From Stromatinia cepivora (lineage: Eukaryota > Ascomycota > Leotiomycetes > Helotiales > Sclerotiniaceae): 64,000 nucleotides of DNA. Every line of letters begins with the position of its first letter. Within the stretch, counting starts at the first letter, position 1. The position numbers and the translations under genes are program-made. Location: NCBI GenBank assembly GCA_014898415.1, contig RCTD01000028.1:62001-126000 (forward strand), given 5' to 3'. Below the pieces are notes generated by a model, which was not told the origin of the DNA, ran no database searches, and saw nothing but the letters and a program-made list of their open reading frames with translations. Of this stretch, positions 10,361 to 21,248 are shown in pieces.

Positions 10361-11611
10361 TCATCGGAAACCAGGTTTTGGGAACGTGGAGGGTTGCAAG
10401 GGGTTCGTAGTAACCGTCGGTTTGCGAGTAGCTGCAGGGGCATCTTGTCCAATGCGGTATCGGTTTCGTTCTCGTAATGAAATTTCATTCTGATCTACTC
10501 TAGTGAGTATATTCGCGAGTTCTTCCGTAGTCTTGCAATCCTTGATGGGTATTGCTACCGCTCGCGAAAGAAAATCGGAAATCTTTCGTTCGAGATCCCT
10601 GAATAGGACCTTATCATCGATGATCTCCGCTTGGGTAGCAAGTAATCTGAACTTCCTATACCATTCTAGGAAGTTGCCATGTCGAGTCGTATTGGGCATG
10701 ACCCACATCTCGTATTGAGAGCGAGCATAATCGACTTCAGCCGGGTTCCGATAGATCGCTGCAAGCTGTTCGACCAATTCGAATGCAGTGAGTCGGGGCA
10801 CTCGTACGTAAAGAGCGTGACAATGTGCTTGTGCTTCCGATTCTGTTTGGTCGATTACGTATGCGCGGCGTTGCGTTTCACTCTTAAGTGATGTGGCATA
10901 CAGCTCGAGTCGTTCTATGACCAATAATTGCCACAAACTAGCTTTAGGCTCAATACCATCGCTAAGTTTAGTGGTAAGATTTGTGGGTTTTGGTGCATAT
11001 ACGTCCCGATGCGAGCTGTGACTGGCGTGGGAGTGCGATCTTGACCGGTTAGGTCGGCTTCTTGAATGAGGGGAACCCTGATTATTATGCGGGTCATCAC
11101 TTCCTGAAGGGGAAGGAGAACCATCGGAGGGCCCCGGGCGATCAGATCGTCTGATCGAAGTTTTCTTCCTCTGACCTCGGGATCTTCTGGTTTGCTTGGG
11201 TGAAGATCCTTGGTCCTCAATTGAGGGAATGAGGGGAGTCCCAGGTACTGTTGTTGACCTGGATGTCTGTGTTGGCATCACTTGGGGCTCAGAAGGAGGT
11301 TGCACTGTTGCAGAGCTCGTCGTCACCATAGCTTTCAATTGTCGATTCTCCTCTCTCAAATTTATAACCATTGTATAAAGATCTTGTAGTTGTAATGGTG
11401 AATCAGGAGGAGCAATTGAACTGCTGGGAGTATCGGCTTCATATATTGGAATCTTCTCTTGACCAGTCTTCTTTCTTCCAATGGTAACGTTATCAAAGTT
11501 TGTATCCATATTCTCTTCGAAGGGTTGTTGAAATAATTGAGGAGAAGGAGAGGGCTCCTCAGAATAGGTTTTCGAAAGTTCGGGATGTATAGGAGGTGGA
11601 GTTAGTTGCAT
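10361..11611 (-). CDS. Gag-like protein of the gag-only element
   Basis: 416 aa from ATG at 11611. The N-terminal 200 residues are Pro/Ser/Arg-rich and low complexity, including an RSRPNRSRSHSHASHSS run around 170-190. The C-terminal half has a helical gag-type domain with LVIERLELYA, AFELVEQLAAIYRNP and WYRKFRLLA blocks, as in retrotransposon gag families. There is no CCHC zinc knuckle, protease or polymerase. The ORF ends 74 bp before the polypurine tract and fills most of the interior. Unlike the two LTRs, which carry RIP-like transitions, this ORF has no stop, so it may still be expressed or be maintained by recent activity. It could supply particles for itself only if another element provides enzymes. 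Confidence 0.8.
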   Translation of the reverse strand: MQLTPPPIHPELSKTYSEEPSPSPQLFQQPFEENMDTNFDNVTIGRKKTGQEKIPIYEADTPSSSIAPPDSPLQLQDLYTMVINLREENRQLKAMVTTSSATVQPPSEPQVMPTQTSRSTTVPGTPLIPSIEDQGSSPKQTRRSRGQRKKTSIRRSDRPGPSDGSPSPSGSDDPHNNQGSPHSRSRPNRSRSHSHASHSSHRDVYAPKPTNLTTKLSDGIEPKASLWQLLVIERLELYATSLKSETQRRAYVIDQTESEAQAHCHALYVRVPRLTAFELVEQLAAIYRNPAEVDYARSQYEMWVMPNTTRHGNFLEWYRKFRLLATQAEIIDDKVLFRDLERKISDFLSRAVAIPIKDCKTTEELANILTRVDQNEISLRERNRYRIGQDAPAATRKPTVTTNPLQPSTFPKPGFR

Positions 11612-11795
11612 TGTGAAAATGATGGTACACTTCTAAAGGGGTTTATATCTTCGTTGATTAGGTCGGAATAGATCTTCTTCCTTTGGGTGGAACGTTCGTA
11701 AAGATTCATCTAAGAAGGTATTATTAAAGTGAGGTATTATTTGTATTTGGGAGGCCACCAGATGGCCGGACGCTTGTAAATGAGTTGTAGATAAT

Positions 11796-12076
11796 GTGAC
11801 GCACAAGAGCCGTAGTAGAGCTGAATAAACAGGGTCAATTATGTTCCTTAGAATCTACAACTGAAGAACTATGGCTCGTAAGGAGCGACTAGATATATAT
11901 ACACAAATACCCATTTGTGGGCTGCGGGGTTGTGCGTATGCGTTATTAGGGTTACCATTTTACCATATTAAATCGTATGATTCGTAACGCATGCGCACGG
12001 ATGATCAGCTCATAAATTGATATGGGAGATAAGGGGTATCACGTGGTTAGCCTCCTGTGGTTCACGATTCGTGACA
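11796..12076 (-). repeat. LTR (element-left) of the gag-only element
   Basis: 281 bp partner of 10005-10286. It is immediately followed on the minus strand by TTATCTACAACTC, the place for a primer-binding site; I could not assign a tRNA. Confidence 0.85.
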
Positions 12077-12724
12077 AAAAGTTATAACTCTTGATAGATT
12101 TTTAATCAATTAAATGATATTCGAATAAATACTGAAATGTTACATTTTACACCAAAACAGGAATCAAAATGTTTCTTCGGAGATCCTATGGCGGTACCCC
12201 ATATGCCTCTCATTGGTCGGTTTATAGATTTTAGGTAAGCGGAGAAGGGTCTGAGGATGAGATAAGCCTGGATGGCCATCTATCTTGTCTATCCATCACG
12301 TGATATTAGCGCAAATCACATGTAGTGCTGGGTTCGTGGCATAATCATCTATTCAGTTCGTGAAAACAATAACAACCCCCAACGATATACAATTAATATC
12401 TTCCAACATACCACGTTAGAAAAGAATACAGAATTAATAAATCCCAGTTTAGGGAATGCCATACAAGAGAATGATATCGCTTCGTCCTCTCATTCTAACC
12501 TAACCCCTTCCCGCTACTGTCAAGTCACTTTTCATTCGTCGCCTCCCAAACTCCACGCTTCTATTCCACTATTCTCATTTGATTTAAAATTTCTTTTATC
12601 ATACACTTCGCAGCACTCATACAGACCTCCATCGTTCTTAAACCTTCCTTCTATTTTGAAGAAAGATTCAACAGCCTTGACTCTAGCCTAGGACGACACT
12701 TGTTATATCAATCTCCATACCAAT
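12077..12724. other. Intergenic, 3' side of the fusion gene
   Basis: No gene seen. It includes the likely 3' UTR of the large minus-strand gene. Confidence 0.4.
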
Positions 12725-15700
12725 CTATAAATGAGTAGCAGCCAAAGAAGTAGGATTAGTACCATCAATAGAAGAGATCGAAGGATTTGAGGTTATATTC
12801 TGCTTATCTTTCCCCGCATTACCGTCAACTTTACGTTCTGCTGCATTAATAATTTGCTTGCGTAGATTGTTAACATCGAATATCCTTCCTTCCACTTTAT
12901 TATCCTTCACCATAAACATCCAGGATTCTACACCATGATCCAGATTTTTATTCCCCTGGCGACAGTGGCGATGAATTCCTTGAGCAATAGTATCTGCATG
13001 ATAATCCGGTTCTAAGAAGCCGACTGATATAGCCTCTGCTAGAGTCAATCCTACAGCGAAGGATGAACTAGTCGAAACAATGTATCTGGCGGTTTTCTGT
13101 TCCTCAGCTGGTATTTTGCAATCGACATCGATATGAAATCTTGCTAATGCAGCATTGATTTTCGTTTGACCCAAAGGCTTGTATAAGAAAATAACATCCT
13201 CAGGTTCGATTTTAAGGATGTATATCATCCACTAAAACTCTTTGATTAGTATTTCATTATAATCTCATAAATAGAAGTTTGAATATACCAGGTACATGAT
13301 ATAGGCACCCGCAAAGAAATAGGAACAGAAGATTTGCCTTGCCAACTTATTTTCAGCATCAATAAAGTCTTTATATTTATTGATCTTTTTCTCAATCTCA
13401 CGAAGCTTGCCCGAAGATGCAACAATTTCCTCCAAATGTTTGAAGTACGGATCTGTATCTGTCTCCTGTTTCCATTCCGGGTTCTTTCCTGTGGTTTTCT
13501 CTACCCATTCCCCCTCTGTCAGTTTCAACGAAATGCCATCATCATCGGTAAGCTCCAAGAGATATGGGAAAGATGCGCATAATCGAGAACGATAGTAGAT
13601 ATTAACATTAGTCTTGTCTAATGGCTTATATCCATTGAGATGACCATATTTCGCTCGGCGTATCTTTTCTCTCTTCTCTAATCTCTTAGATTCTTCTCGA
13701 CCAAGAGAGTCAACCCTAGGAGTCCAGTATGGTCCATTGTCGCATTTGATATCAGAGTAGAGATTCCGTGGTACAATAACAGGTTTTTCACCAAGAAGAT
13801 CGCCGTTCGTAGTCCATCGAATCATAAGTTTCTCTACCAATGGACTAAACCTCTGAGTTATTTCATAAGAAATATCTTGAGTATTGATAGATCTACTATC
13901 AGTCCATTTCTTCCATCTTTCGCCAAGATCCTGCAACTCGTTATGCATCCAATTTTGCAAAACTGGATCCTTCCTCCAGCTATCGCGACACATCAATTGA
14001 ACAAAACCGGAAATATCCAATGGTCCTGTCATCAAAGGCGTACCACTTAACAATACTAATGCGATTCGGTGATAAACTTCATGTCTACAATCATGTGGCA
14101 ATTTCGTTTCGTTCTTGATATATTGTCGCATTTGAATATCCTGGATAGCTCTAATAGATTCTGTCCTTCGAAGCTGGAATTCGTCTTTGAACAGAAGAGA
14201 GACAATACATGACTGATAAGCTGGTGTTTCCCGCTTTTGTCGCTGCGGTTTGGTAATATAGCGTTTCCCTTGTTTGTTGACAGATGGTTTACCTGGCGGC
14301 TGGTACCACCATGTCTTTGTATGCTGAAATTTATTCAAGAACTGGCTGGCAAATGATTCTGGTGTGGTAATAACAAATACATGCCCATTTTGGATGCGTG
14401 GTGTATAAATTGACGGATTTTTCGGCTTTTCGGACTCATCCAGAGATTCATCTTCATCGTCTTGGGAAACCTCTTCTTGGAAAACCTCCGTACCCTTCAA
14501 TAGAGCCCGCGTATTACTATCCAATTGATCGCCTCCACCGGCATTAGCAGTACCATGTGCTTTGACCAAAATCTGATCAGGAATGCTTTTAAAGCATTGT
14601 ATATGCTCGGCCTTCCAAACATTCAAAAGACCGAGGGGAGTAAGAGCAACAGTAACACCTAGTCTCTCCTTCAACCAGTGGTTTGAACTGTCAGCAGAGC
14701 AAGGGCAATCGAACCCATATGTTCTATACATCTGCTTATTGACTGGACATTCGCCATGTACAGCATGAGCCTTCGAATTAGCGTGTATATCAGCCCACAT
14801 CCTATTGAAGATGTGTTGAATCCAGTGGATCGCGAGTGCTATAGTGGTTTTTCCAATACCCATAATGTGACATAGAAAAATAGACCCTGCAATTCCATGA
14901 ATTTGACGAAGACTATGCCATACACCATGAAGTTGACAAGGTAGTAATTGATACCCAAAACCGCCAGGAACCTTAACACAATATTCTGGTTTCTTTAGGG
15001 TTGGCTTATGATGGATAAACTGGCAGACTTGAATCCAAATTTGCTCGTTGAAATGCATACATGCTTCAGAATCGCAGCCTGCTTGTAGCCTAGAAAAATT
15101 AGTCAATGGGCATGCGAGCGCTCAAACATTACACACCTGGTTAATTCCTCGCGTTGAAGTTGATCGATATATTCTATCATTGCAGCATTATACTCGTCCT
15201 CATCTTCAAAATCCTCCAAAACTGGCTGTGCTGTAGTCTCATTCGAACCGGAAATATTTTTCAATAGAGTTTCAGGGTTGATAAAGATACCTTCCTCTTC
15301 TACATCCTCATCCGGCTCTGATTGCGATTTCTCGAGTTGTTTTTCCGAAGATTTTGAGCTTGGAGACTGGACTTCTTCTGACCCCAAACTGGCAGGCGCT
15401 AGTGTATCCTTCACCCTTCTGCTCTCAACTTGCGGTTGTATTAGAGGTTCATCACTCGCATTTGTATCTTGGGAAGATAGAGTTGAGTTTTTAGCCTTTT
15501 TTTTTCTGGGTTGCTCTTCTAGCTGCTCAGATCCCTGTCGTTTGTTACTTTTTGATATCGCTGCTGTCTTTGTATTATTGATGGCAACGACTGTTGAGGT
15601 TGGGCGTGATGCGACGAGACCTGGAAAGAGTGGTTCGTTCTTAGAGTTGAGTTGCTCAACTTCACGTTTATCGCTATCAGCCTCTTTCTCGTCCGTTCCT

Positions 15701-18078
15701 TTTGGTATAAATTCGTTGTCTTCGCTGTTCTGCTCCACAGTCTCATCATCAACAGCATAAGATTGCTGGATCACTCCCACAAGATCCGTAAATAAAACTC
15801 GGTATACCATTCGCATATTCATCTGACTATCATTCAAGTCTTGATCATTCGAACGGACGGCACACCAAAAGTCAATTCCAATGCCTGTGGTTTCGGCAAA
15901 AATGGTCCAATTAACATTGTAGAATCCATTGACCGGTACCAATACGCTGGCGTTAAGTAAGGGATTAGGGATGCTAGGACTGAAGTCGATTTCGAAGTCA
16001 GTTTCCTCTACTTTAGACCTCGTACTCTGATAAGACCAGCCTCTTTTTCCAGCACCATTATTCGCGATATCGTCTTTATCGTTATCCATCACTTGCGGTG
16101 TATCCACACTTGGACAAATAAATACCATTATAGGCACTTTGTAATCTGTGAATTGGTTTGCCACAGATCCCTCTTCATCAAAGAATTCTGCCATCTTAAT
16201 AAAGGGCATCTGGTCGATGGGGCCATCAACAGTGCAATTTTCTCCCTAATCAGTATTTAGCATTTTATTCTCAAAAATTGGTATCCGGTAACATACTGCT
16301 TGGGCCCACCACTGAACGGTCCTTACTTGCTTTTCTTTTCTCATCTTGCCATTTTCATCTATAATATCGTCATTCACAATATCTGCTCGAGGTACATTGG
16401 CGTGCTTTTTTTTATCATAGGATTCCTTCCTTGCAAGTCCTATCCAATAATGGCTTTTTCTAGTCGACATAACAGATGTGACAGCCCGGATTATAGCCCC
16501 ATAAGCCACAAGTGTTGCACTATTCACAGTTAGATACTCATATCCTACTTCAGCAGTGATATATGCCAACCTGTTGAATTCCCCCAAAAAAACAAGCTCT
16601 GTATTGCGAAAAAAATGGCTCTCAAGAAAGTATTTTATACATGTTTGCATAACCACAGCATTGCTAGATCCTCCTATCAAGAAAAATTTTGAAGGTGGAG
16701 GGCAATCAGGTCGTGCATAATATTTCTCATACTGTTCGGTAAGGAAACTTGTAGTGAGACGCATCCATTCATCGAACCAAGATTTCATTTGATCTCTAAT
16801 ATCAACAATAGTGATTAGAAATTGTAAAGATGTGGCAAGGGAGGTTTACCTTGTAACTGTGATCTTTTGTCCACAGATGCGATACACTCTATCCACTTCC
16901 TTCCCAGACTGTCCTTTGTACGCATGCATACTTCTGACGAAACTCGCTTTTGAAATGGCTAGGTCTGATTCAAAATGGTCGGGATCTTCTGACTCTTTCT
17001 TACATAGGTGATGGATGTGCGACTCCCAAAGCCGTAGTACAGTCCTCGACCCCGCAAACAATGCTAATAGTAGTATCAGCAAGACTTCTCACCCTTATAA
17101 AATTAGAAAGGATGGCTGACCAGCAGGCGGCATAATTTCTTCAACTTGAGTTGGATCACTAGATATCTGACGAGAGACGCTAAAATCCTAGACTTTTATT
17201 TAGTAGGAAATCAATAAAGGATGAGGGACTTCACGAACAGATGTTCCTTTACCAATGTCAAATGCGAAGAAGACGTCGCCATCCTCCATTCTTGATTGCT
17301 TTGGGGATTGGTGTATCAGTCCTGCGATGGCGCTCTCTATCTCCGATTGCAGCATATATCTGCCAACAAGAATCGGAGAAGCATCCAGAGCAAGAGTATA
17401 CAACTTGATGCTATTCTTGTCCCAATTAGATGGGATGGTACAAACCCAGATTAGATCCCCTTGAAGGTCTTCTTTGATAATGGTTGATGTCACCAGCTGG
17501 GCAAGCCAAAGGATGTAATCAGCCAGCATCCAGATCTCTGGATGAGCTGCTAGCTGAGTATCACTATATCGAGTCATAAGATAAGGAATCCTGAGTGCGA
17601 AATTTCTGAGAGCCTTGTTTTGTTCCCTTGCTTCTGGTCCAGAATACAACGCCTCCTTGATCCTATCAATAACCACTGCCCCAGTCTCATCGCCTACAGG
17701 GTCGACTTCGTATCCATGTTGAGCTTTGGATTCATCTGTTTCGCCAGGGATATGGGCACATATAGTTGGGACTTCTGTTGTAAGCTCCGGTCGCTGATTT
17801 GGATTATTGGAATAGCGATAAAAATGGGTCGGCTTGATGCTTTCCAAATTTGTGAACTCCCCCGACTTGACCTCGATGTCTGCAATATGTATGCTTGTAT
17901 ATCCCGTACCCAAATCACAAGATACTATCTTGTAAAGCCCGTCGGAGGGAAGGTGATTTCGTAATGCAGCTGGAATGCGACCTTTCGAACTCGATCTTGG
18001 TTGGCCAGTCTTTTTCGGCGGTAATGTATTTTTACTTTGTGCCATCCCTGATATTCGGGAAGGAGACACGTTTATCAT
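12725..18078 (-). CDS. Hsp70-like ATPase fused to SNF2-like helicase
   Basis: Seven exons on the minus strand: 18078-17239, 17166-17121, 17063-16850, 16795-16297, 16245-15137, 15089-13289, 13231-12725. All phases close, giving 1,671 aa (1,660 if the second ATG at 18045 is used). The N-terminal part is Hsp70/actin-type: CDLGTGYTS (phosphate 1, about residue 44 from the second ATG), FDIGKGT (phosphate 2, about 263), FLIGGSSN (adenosine loop, about 395) and SHYWIGL typical of fungal Hsp70-like proteins. Its beta-rich end (VRTVQWWAQAGENC) runs into an acidic linker with a basic RKKKAK cluster. The C-terminal part is SNF2-like: MGIGKTT (Walker A, about 969), KDEFQ (motif II), LLSGTPL (motif III), then GLTLAEA and HRHCRQGN (motifs V/VI). 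The canonical DEMGLGKT and DEAH are altered, so activity is uncertain. The junction (intron 15090-15136) has good GTGTGT, TGACTAAT and CTAG signals. The intron after exon 1 is the weakest call. Confidence 0.75.
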
Positions 18079-18733
18079 ACAAGGTGAAGAGGTCGGGCGA
18101 TTGTATGTGAGCTACGAAGACTTGATAGCACAATACTCCAATTCACACGTTTTCAGAGGTGTCAACGCAAACGGCAGAACCTGTCTGTTATATCGGCAGA
18201 GTGGTATAGAATTGCATAGGATCGAGAATGATAGGCTATCGTAATTATGCCATACGAAACCGGGCGTTTTGAGAGTTTGCAAAAATAAGAAAAGTGTGGC
18301 AAGGCTGATGAACGAGTTTTCGGTGCAGGTGGGAGGTCGTTAATGACAATCAATAGAATAGGAATTCTCAATGCGTGTCGCAAAATTCAATCGAATCCTA
18401 TAGTGATATGGACTGCTTGCCCTCCTAGTGTTTCGACTGAAAGGAGAGGAAGCGACTGAGGTTATGTATATTATCATTTTGAAAAAGGATTACGATGCTT
18501 TATTTCTCGGGTGATTTTAATCAATGCTGAAAAAGAAAATACCGCGTACGCTTTGAGATGCAGTAGGTCAAACGCGCGATCAGGTGATTCGGCCAATTCA
18601 TCGCGTCGCGTTTGACTTTTTCCGACTTGACAATTTTTATTTCCTTTCTAACAATAATGATTTGACATGATTCTCGCACACTTGAGCTGGTGTCCGAAGA
18701 GCCGGTTGAATCTCGCATACAAAAGAATACGCA
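18079..18733. promoter_or_regulatory. Divergent intergenic region between the fusion gene and the JmjC gene
   Basis: About 655 bp between opposite start codons. Both genes must be driven from here, which permits co-regulation. No operator or other binding site could be named from the sequence. Confidence 0.45.
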
Positions 18734-20285
18734 ATGGAGACTGAAACATCACGCTTCAAACCATGCGACTGTTGCGATTTCAATCCTAAGGAATGGCCTT
18801 GGAGGAATGCTATCTTAAAGATCCGCAAATGTATGGATAGATGTGTTTATTGTGGGAAGAAATTTTCACCAGCGTCAAGACTGCGAAGACATCTTAAAAA
18901 ATCCAAAGAGCATGAAGCTCAGCAATTCACTATTGTAAGTGAAGATGCCGGTAGACCGCCCAGAAAGTGAGTCAAGACCCTTTGCTGTGATAACAGTAGG
19001 GTTAATAGCAGTACGAAATCGTATAGAAATATTCACAATAGCATTTCCAGTTCCAAATCCAATGGAAGGTTATACCACGCTTCTAATCTCTCCACAATCT
19101 CAGCCCACGAAGAACAAATATTACACCTGGAAAGGGAAGCCTTTGATGATAATGTAATAGGAACGTTTCGAAAGCTCAATCTATCCACCGTTCACGATAT
19201 TTCACCCGAGATGAAGGAGCTATGGATAAAATATAATGGTAGAATGCCTTCAAAACTCAATGCCCGTCGTTGTTGGACGGATGAACGACCCAGCGATGCC
19301 AAGCTGTTCGCTGCTACCGTCGAGCAGATCCAAAACTCATCTGTAACCTGCACTATCATTCAAAGAGGGGAGCCTACTGACAAGAAAAAAGCCATTCAAG
19401 CTGTAGCACAACTAGCTTTCCCGGATCCCTGGAATCCACTGAAGCTGTTAGATCTCCGCCTTCCTATTTTAACAAATGATATTTTCATGGTCCCGAACGA
19501 CCTAGTGTGTTCATATGAAGTAGACAATTTGCAGGTTTTGCTTACCCCAAAGTATTCTTGGACCCAGCTACATTTTGGTACGTTCTTCACACATTAGCTT
19601 TTTGAACTCGGGGTCTCGACTAATAATCGCAGATAACGCAGAGGGCTTGTCAAGCATTATTGGCAAGACAGGCAGGAAGATTTTTGCGACCTTTCCAAAC
19701 AGCCCTAACAATATAAAACTCTTTCGAAGTACTTTGGGCAGGGAAGCAAAGCTTGAAGAAATTGGCCCATCACTTGAAGGAGGACTCACATTCACAATAA
19801 CTTCTGATGATACCATCGATTTGCCTGGAAACTGCTTCCATGCAGTGTGGACACTCGAAGGCAGCTTCCTCGCAACGTTGGACTTTACCACACCTAGTAC
19901 AACTAAGGTCTACTCGAGAATCATATCTGCAGGGTTAGATGAGTTTGTTGGAACGATGCGCCAGAAAGATTTGTTTGACTGGTTCCTTACGTCCTTTGAG
20001 ATAGCTTATAAAAATGAGTATGTGGATGATGCCGTTTCTTCATGGATTGAATTGTTGGACCGCACAACAGAATGGGCGTATGGACATCATGAATGGTCAA
20101 AAAAGGCAACAGAATTATGTGAGGAATTTTTGTCATCGCCCGCTTCGTTAGACCAGATTTGTCCATGTGGAGGGGGGCAAGGAAAGGCATTTAGGCAACA
20201 CTTCCGAGATTATCATCTTCTTCAAGTCTCACGCAAACGACGGCATAATAAGAGTAATAAACCTCGAAAGAAACTATGTAAATAA
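18734..20285 (+). CDS. C2H2 zinc-finger/JmjC-like protein
   Basis: Exons 18734-18966, 19009-19577 and 19633-20285; introns of 42 bp (GTGAGT...AATAG) and 55 bp (GTACGT...CGCAG); 484 aa. N-terminus: CVYCGKKFSPASRLRRHLKK with the next His five residues after the first, a C2H2-type finger. The second splice creates TQLHFDNAEG: His266-x-Asp268, the iron-binding HxD of a JmjC (2-oxoglutarate oxygenase) fold. The distal His is in LPGNCFHAVWT (His337), about 70 residues later as usual. A second finger-like CPCGGGQGKAFRQHFRDYH lies near the C-terminus, which is very basic and likely a nuclear signal. JmjC proteins commonly demethylate histones or hydroxylate proteins; the substrate here is unknown. 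The gene is divergent from the Hsp70-like/SNF2-like fusion. The HxD appears only after splicing, which supports the model. Confidence 0.7.
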
Positions 20286-20419
20286 TATAATGAATAGTTC
20301 TGGGGGTGGGGGGATCGGCTTCGTTTTGCGTGGTTCGTTTGATGTGCTGCGGGGTAGGGGATCGACAGGTGATGGACTATAGTGCTTTTCTAACGATCAG
20401 AATTTCCTTATTTAGCATT

Positions 20420-20870
20420 ATTGCATAAGTCGATTTGGTCAATTTCGTGTTCTTGCTGATAAAATGGTCGAACCATCGTGGATCAAAATTTCGTCGGTCA
20501 GCTCTTGAGTTCGATCTCACAGGTCTCTCCTTCCATAGCAATCATTCTGTATAGTCCTTTCCATTCGCCAGATGCTGTTCCTTTTCCTTCACGTCATACG
20601 AGGACTTCAGAGTTGAGGGGGAGATCATGAATTGGAGTGGTTGAAGGCCCATTTTGTGCCTTAAGTGCATCTCTTACTTGTCGTTCTGCGCGAAGTCGAC
20701 GTATTTCTCCCATTGCTTTCTTGATTGCCTCAGCTCTTCGTATGATTGTGGCCATGGGCGGGTCCATTACAGTCATTCCGGGGTAGGTTCCGAATACCAA
20801 TAATGTCGGAACTAGGCCATCGGGTCCTGCTGTATCATTAATAGCTTTAACTGCCATTTGTAATGCCGAT
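20420..20870 (-). pseudogene. Retrotransposon integrase C-terminal fragment
   Basis: The minus strand reads MAVKAINDTAGPDGLVPTLL, FGTYPGM, then AERQVRDALKAQNGPS, a segment I recognise as common in fungal retroelement polyproteins after the integrase core. It continues, after a frame change near 20600, with GEWKGLYRMIAMEGETCEIEL, then stops, then STMVRP and EIDQID. At least one frameshift and two stops are present. It is a fragment without reverse transcriptase or integrase core. Confidence 0.7.
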
Positions 20871-20884
20871 GCCTTGCTGATATT

Positions 20885-21248
20885 AGAATCTGCTAGCTCG
20901 CTCGAAATGATTTTATAAGATCGTCTTAAAAAGTAGTGGAAGCGATCAGAGGATTGATAGAAAGGTTATGATGGTTTCTATTAAGGGTCAAGCAGGGACT
21001 CGGTTTGGATAATATAGCAATATCGTATTGTATGGTAACTAATAGTAAGAAATACTAATGAATGTAATCTTGAGCACGAAGCTCTACAATAAGGAAATCC
21101 TTCCTAGCTATATAGACCTTCGTTCTCTATGCGCTCAGTTGGCTCGGTGCAGCTCAGTACTGAGCTCACTGATCCGTTCTGGCTCAGTGCTCTTGGCACT
21201 GATCACTACTGAGTCAGTCACATGACCCATACTGTTATTGTCGTAACA
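20885..21248 (-). repeat. Putative LTR upstream of the integrase fragment
   Basis: On the minus strand it begins TGTTACGACAATAACAG. It has a dense set of ACTGAG/CTCAGT inverted motifs (21130-21230), then a CTATATAGC TATA box, then decays. It lies immediately 5' of the integrase fragment on the same strand, so the element has lost its whole front and middle. The inner boundary is approximate. Confidence 0.55.

Larger units (their letters stand above)
10005..12076 (-). mobile_element. Gag-only (TR-GAG-like) LTR retroelement with intact gag
   Basis: Two LTRs of about 281 bp (10005-10286 and 11796-12076), in the same orientation, flank a single minus-strand ORF of 416 codons. Read on the minus strand, the element starts TGTCACGAATCGTG, ends GCGTCACA, and has a long G-rich polypurine tract immediately before its right LTR (10287-10313 on plus, seen as C-runs). 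No pol domains are present. The element is complete in form but cannot move without help. The flanks are CTTTT on the left and AAAAG on the right, so no simple direct target repeat is visible. Confidence 0.85.

Noticed and set aside
15278..15760. 160-codon plus-strand ORF rich in Ser/Cys
   Set aside because: Antisense shadow of the acidic linker of the Hsp70-like/SNF2-like fusion.
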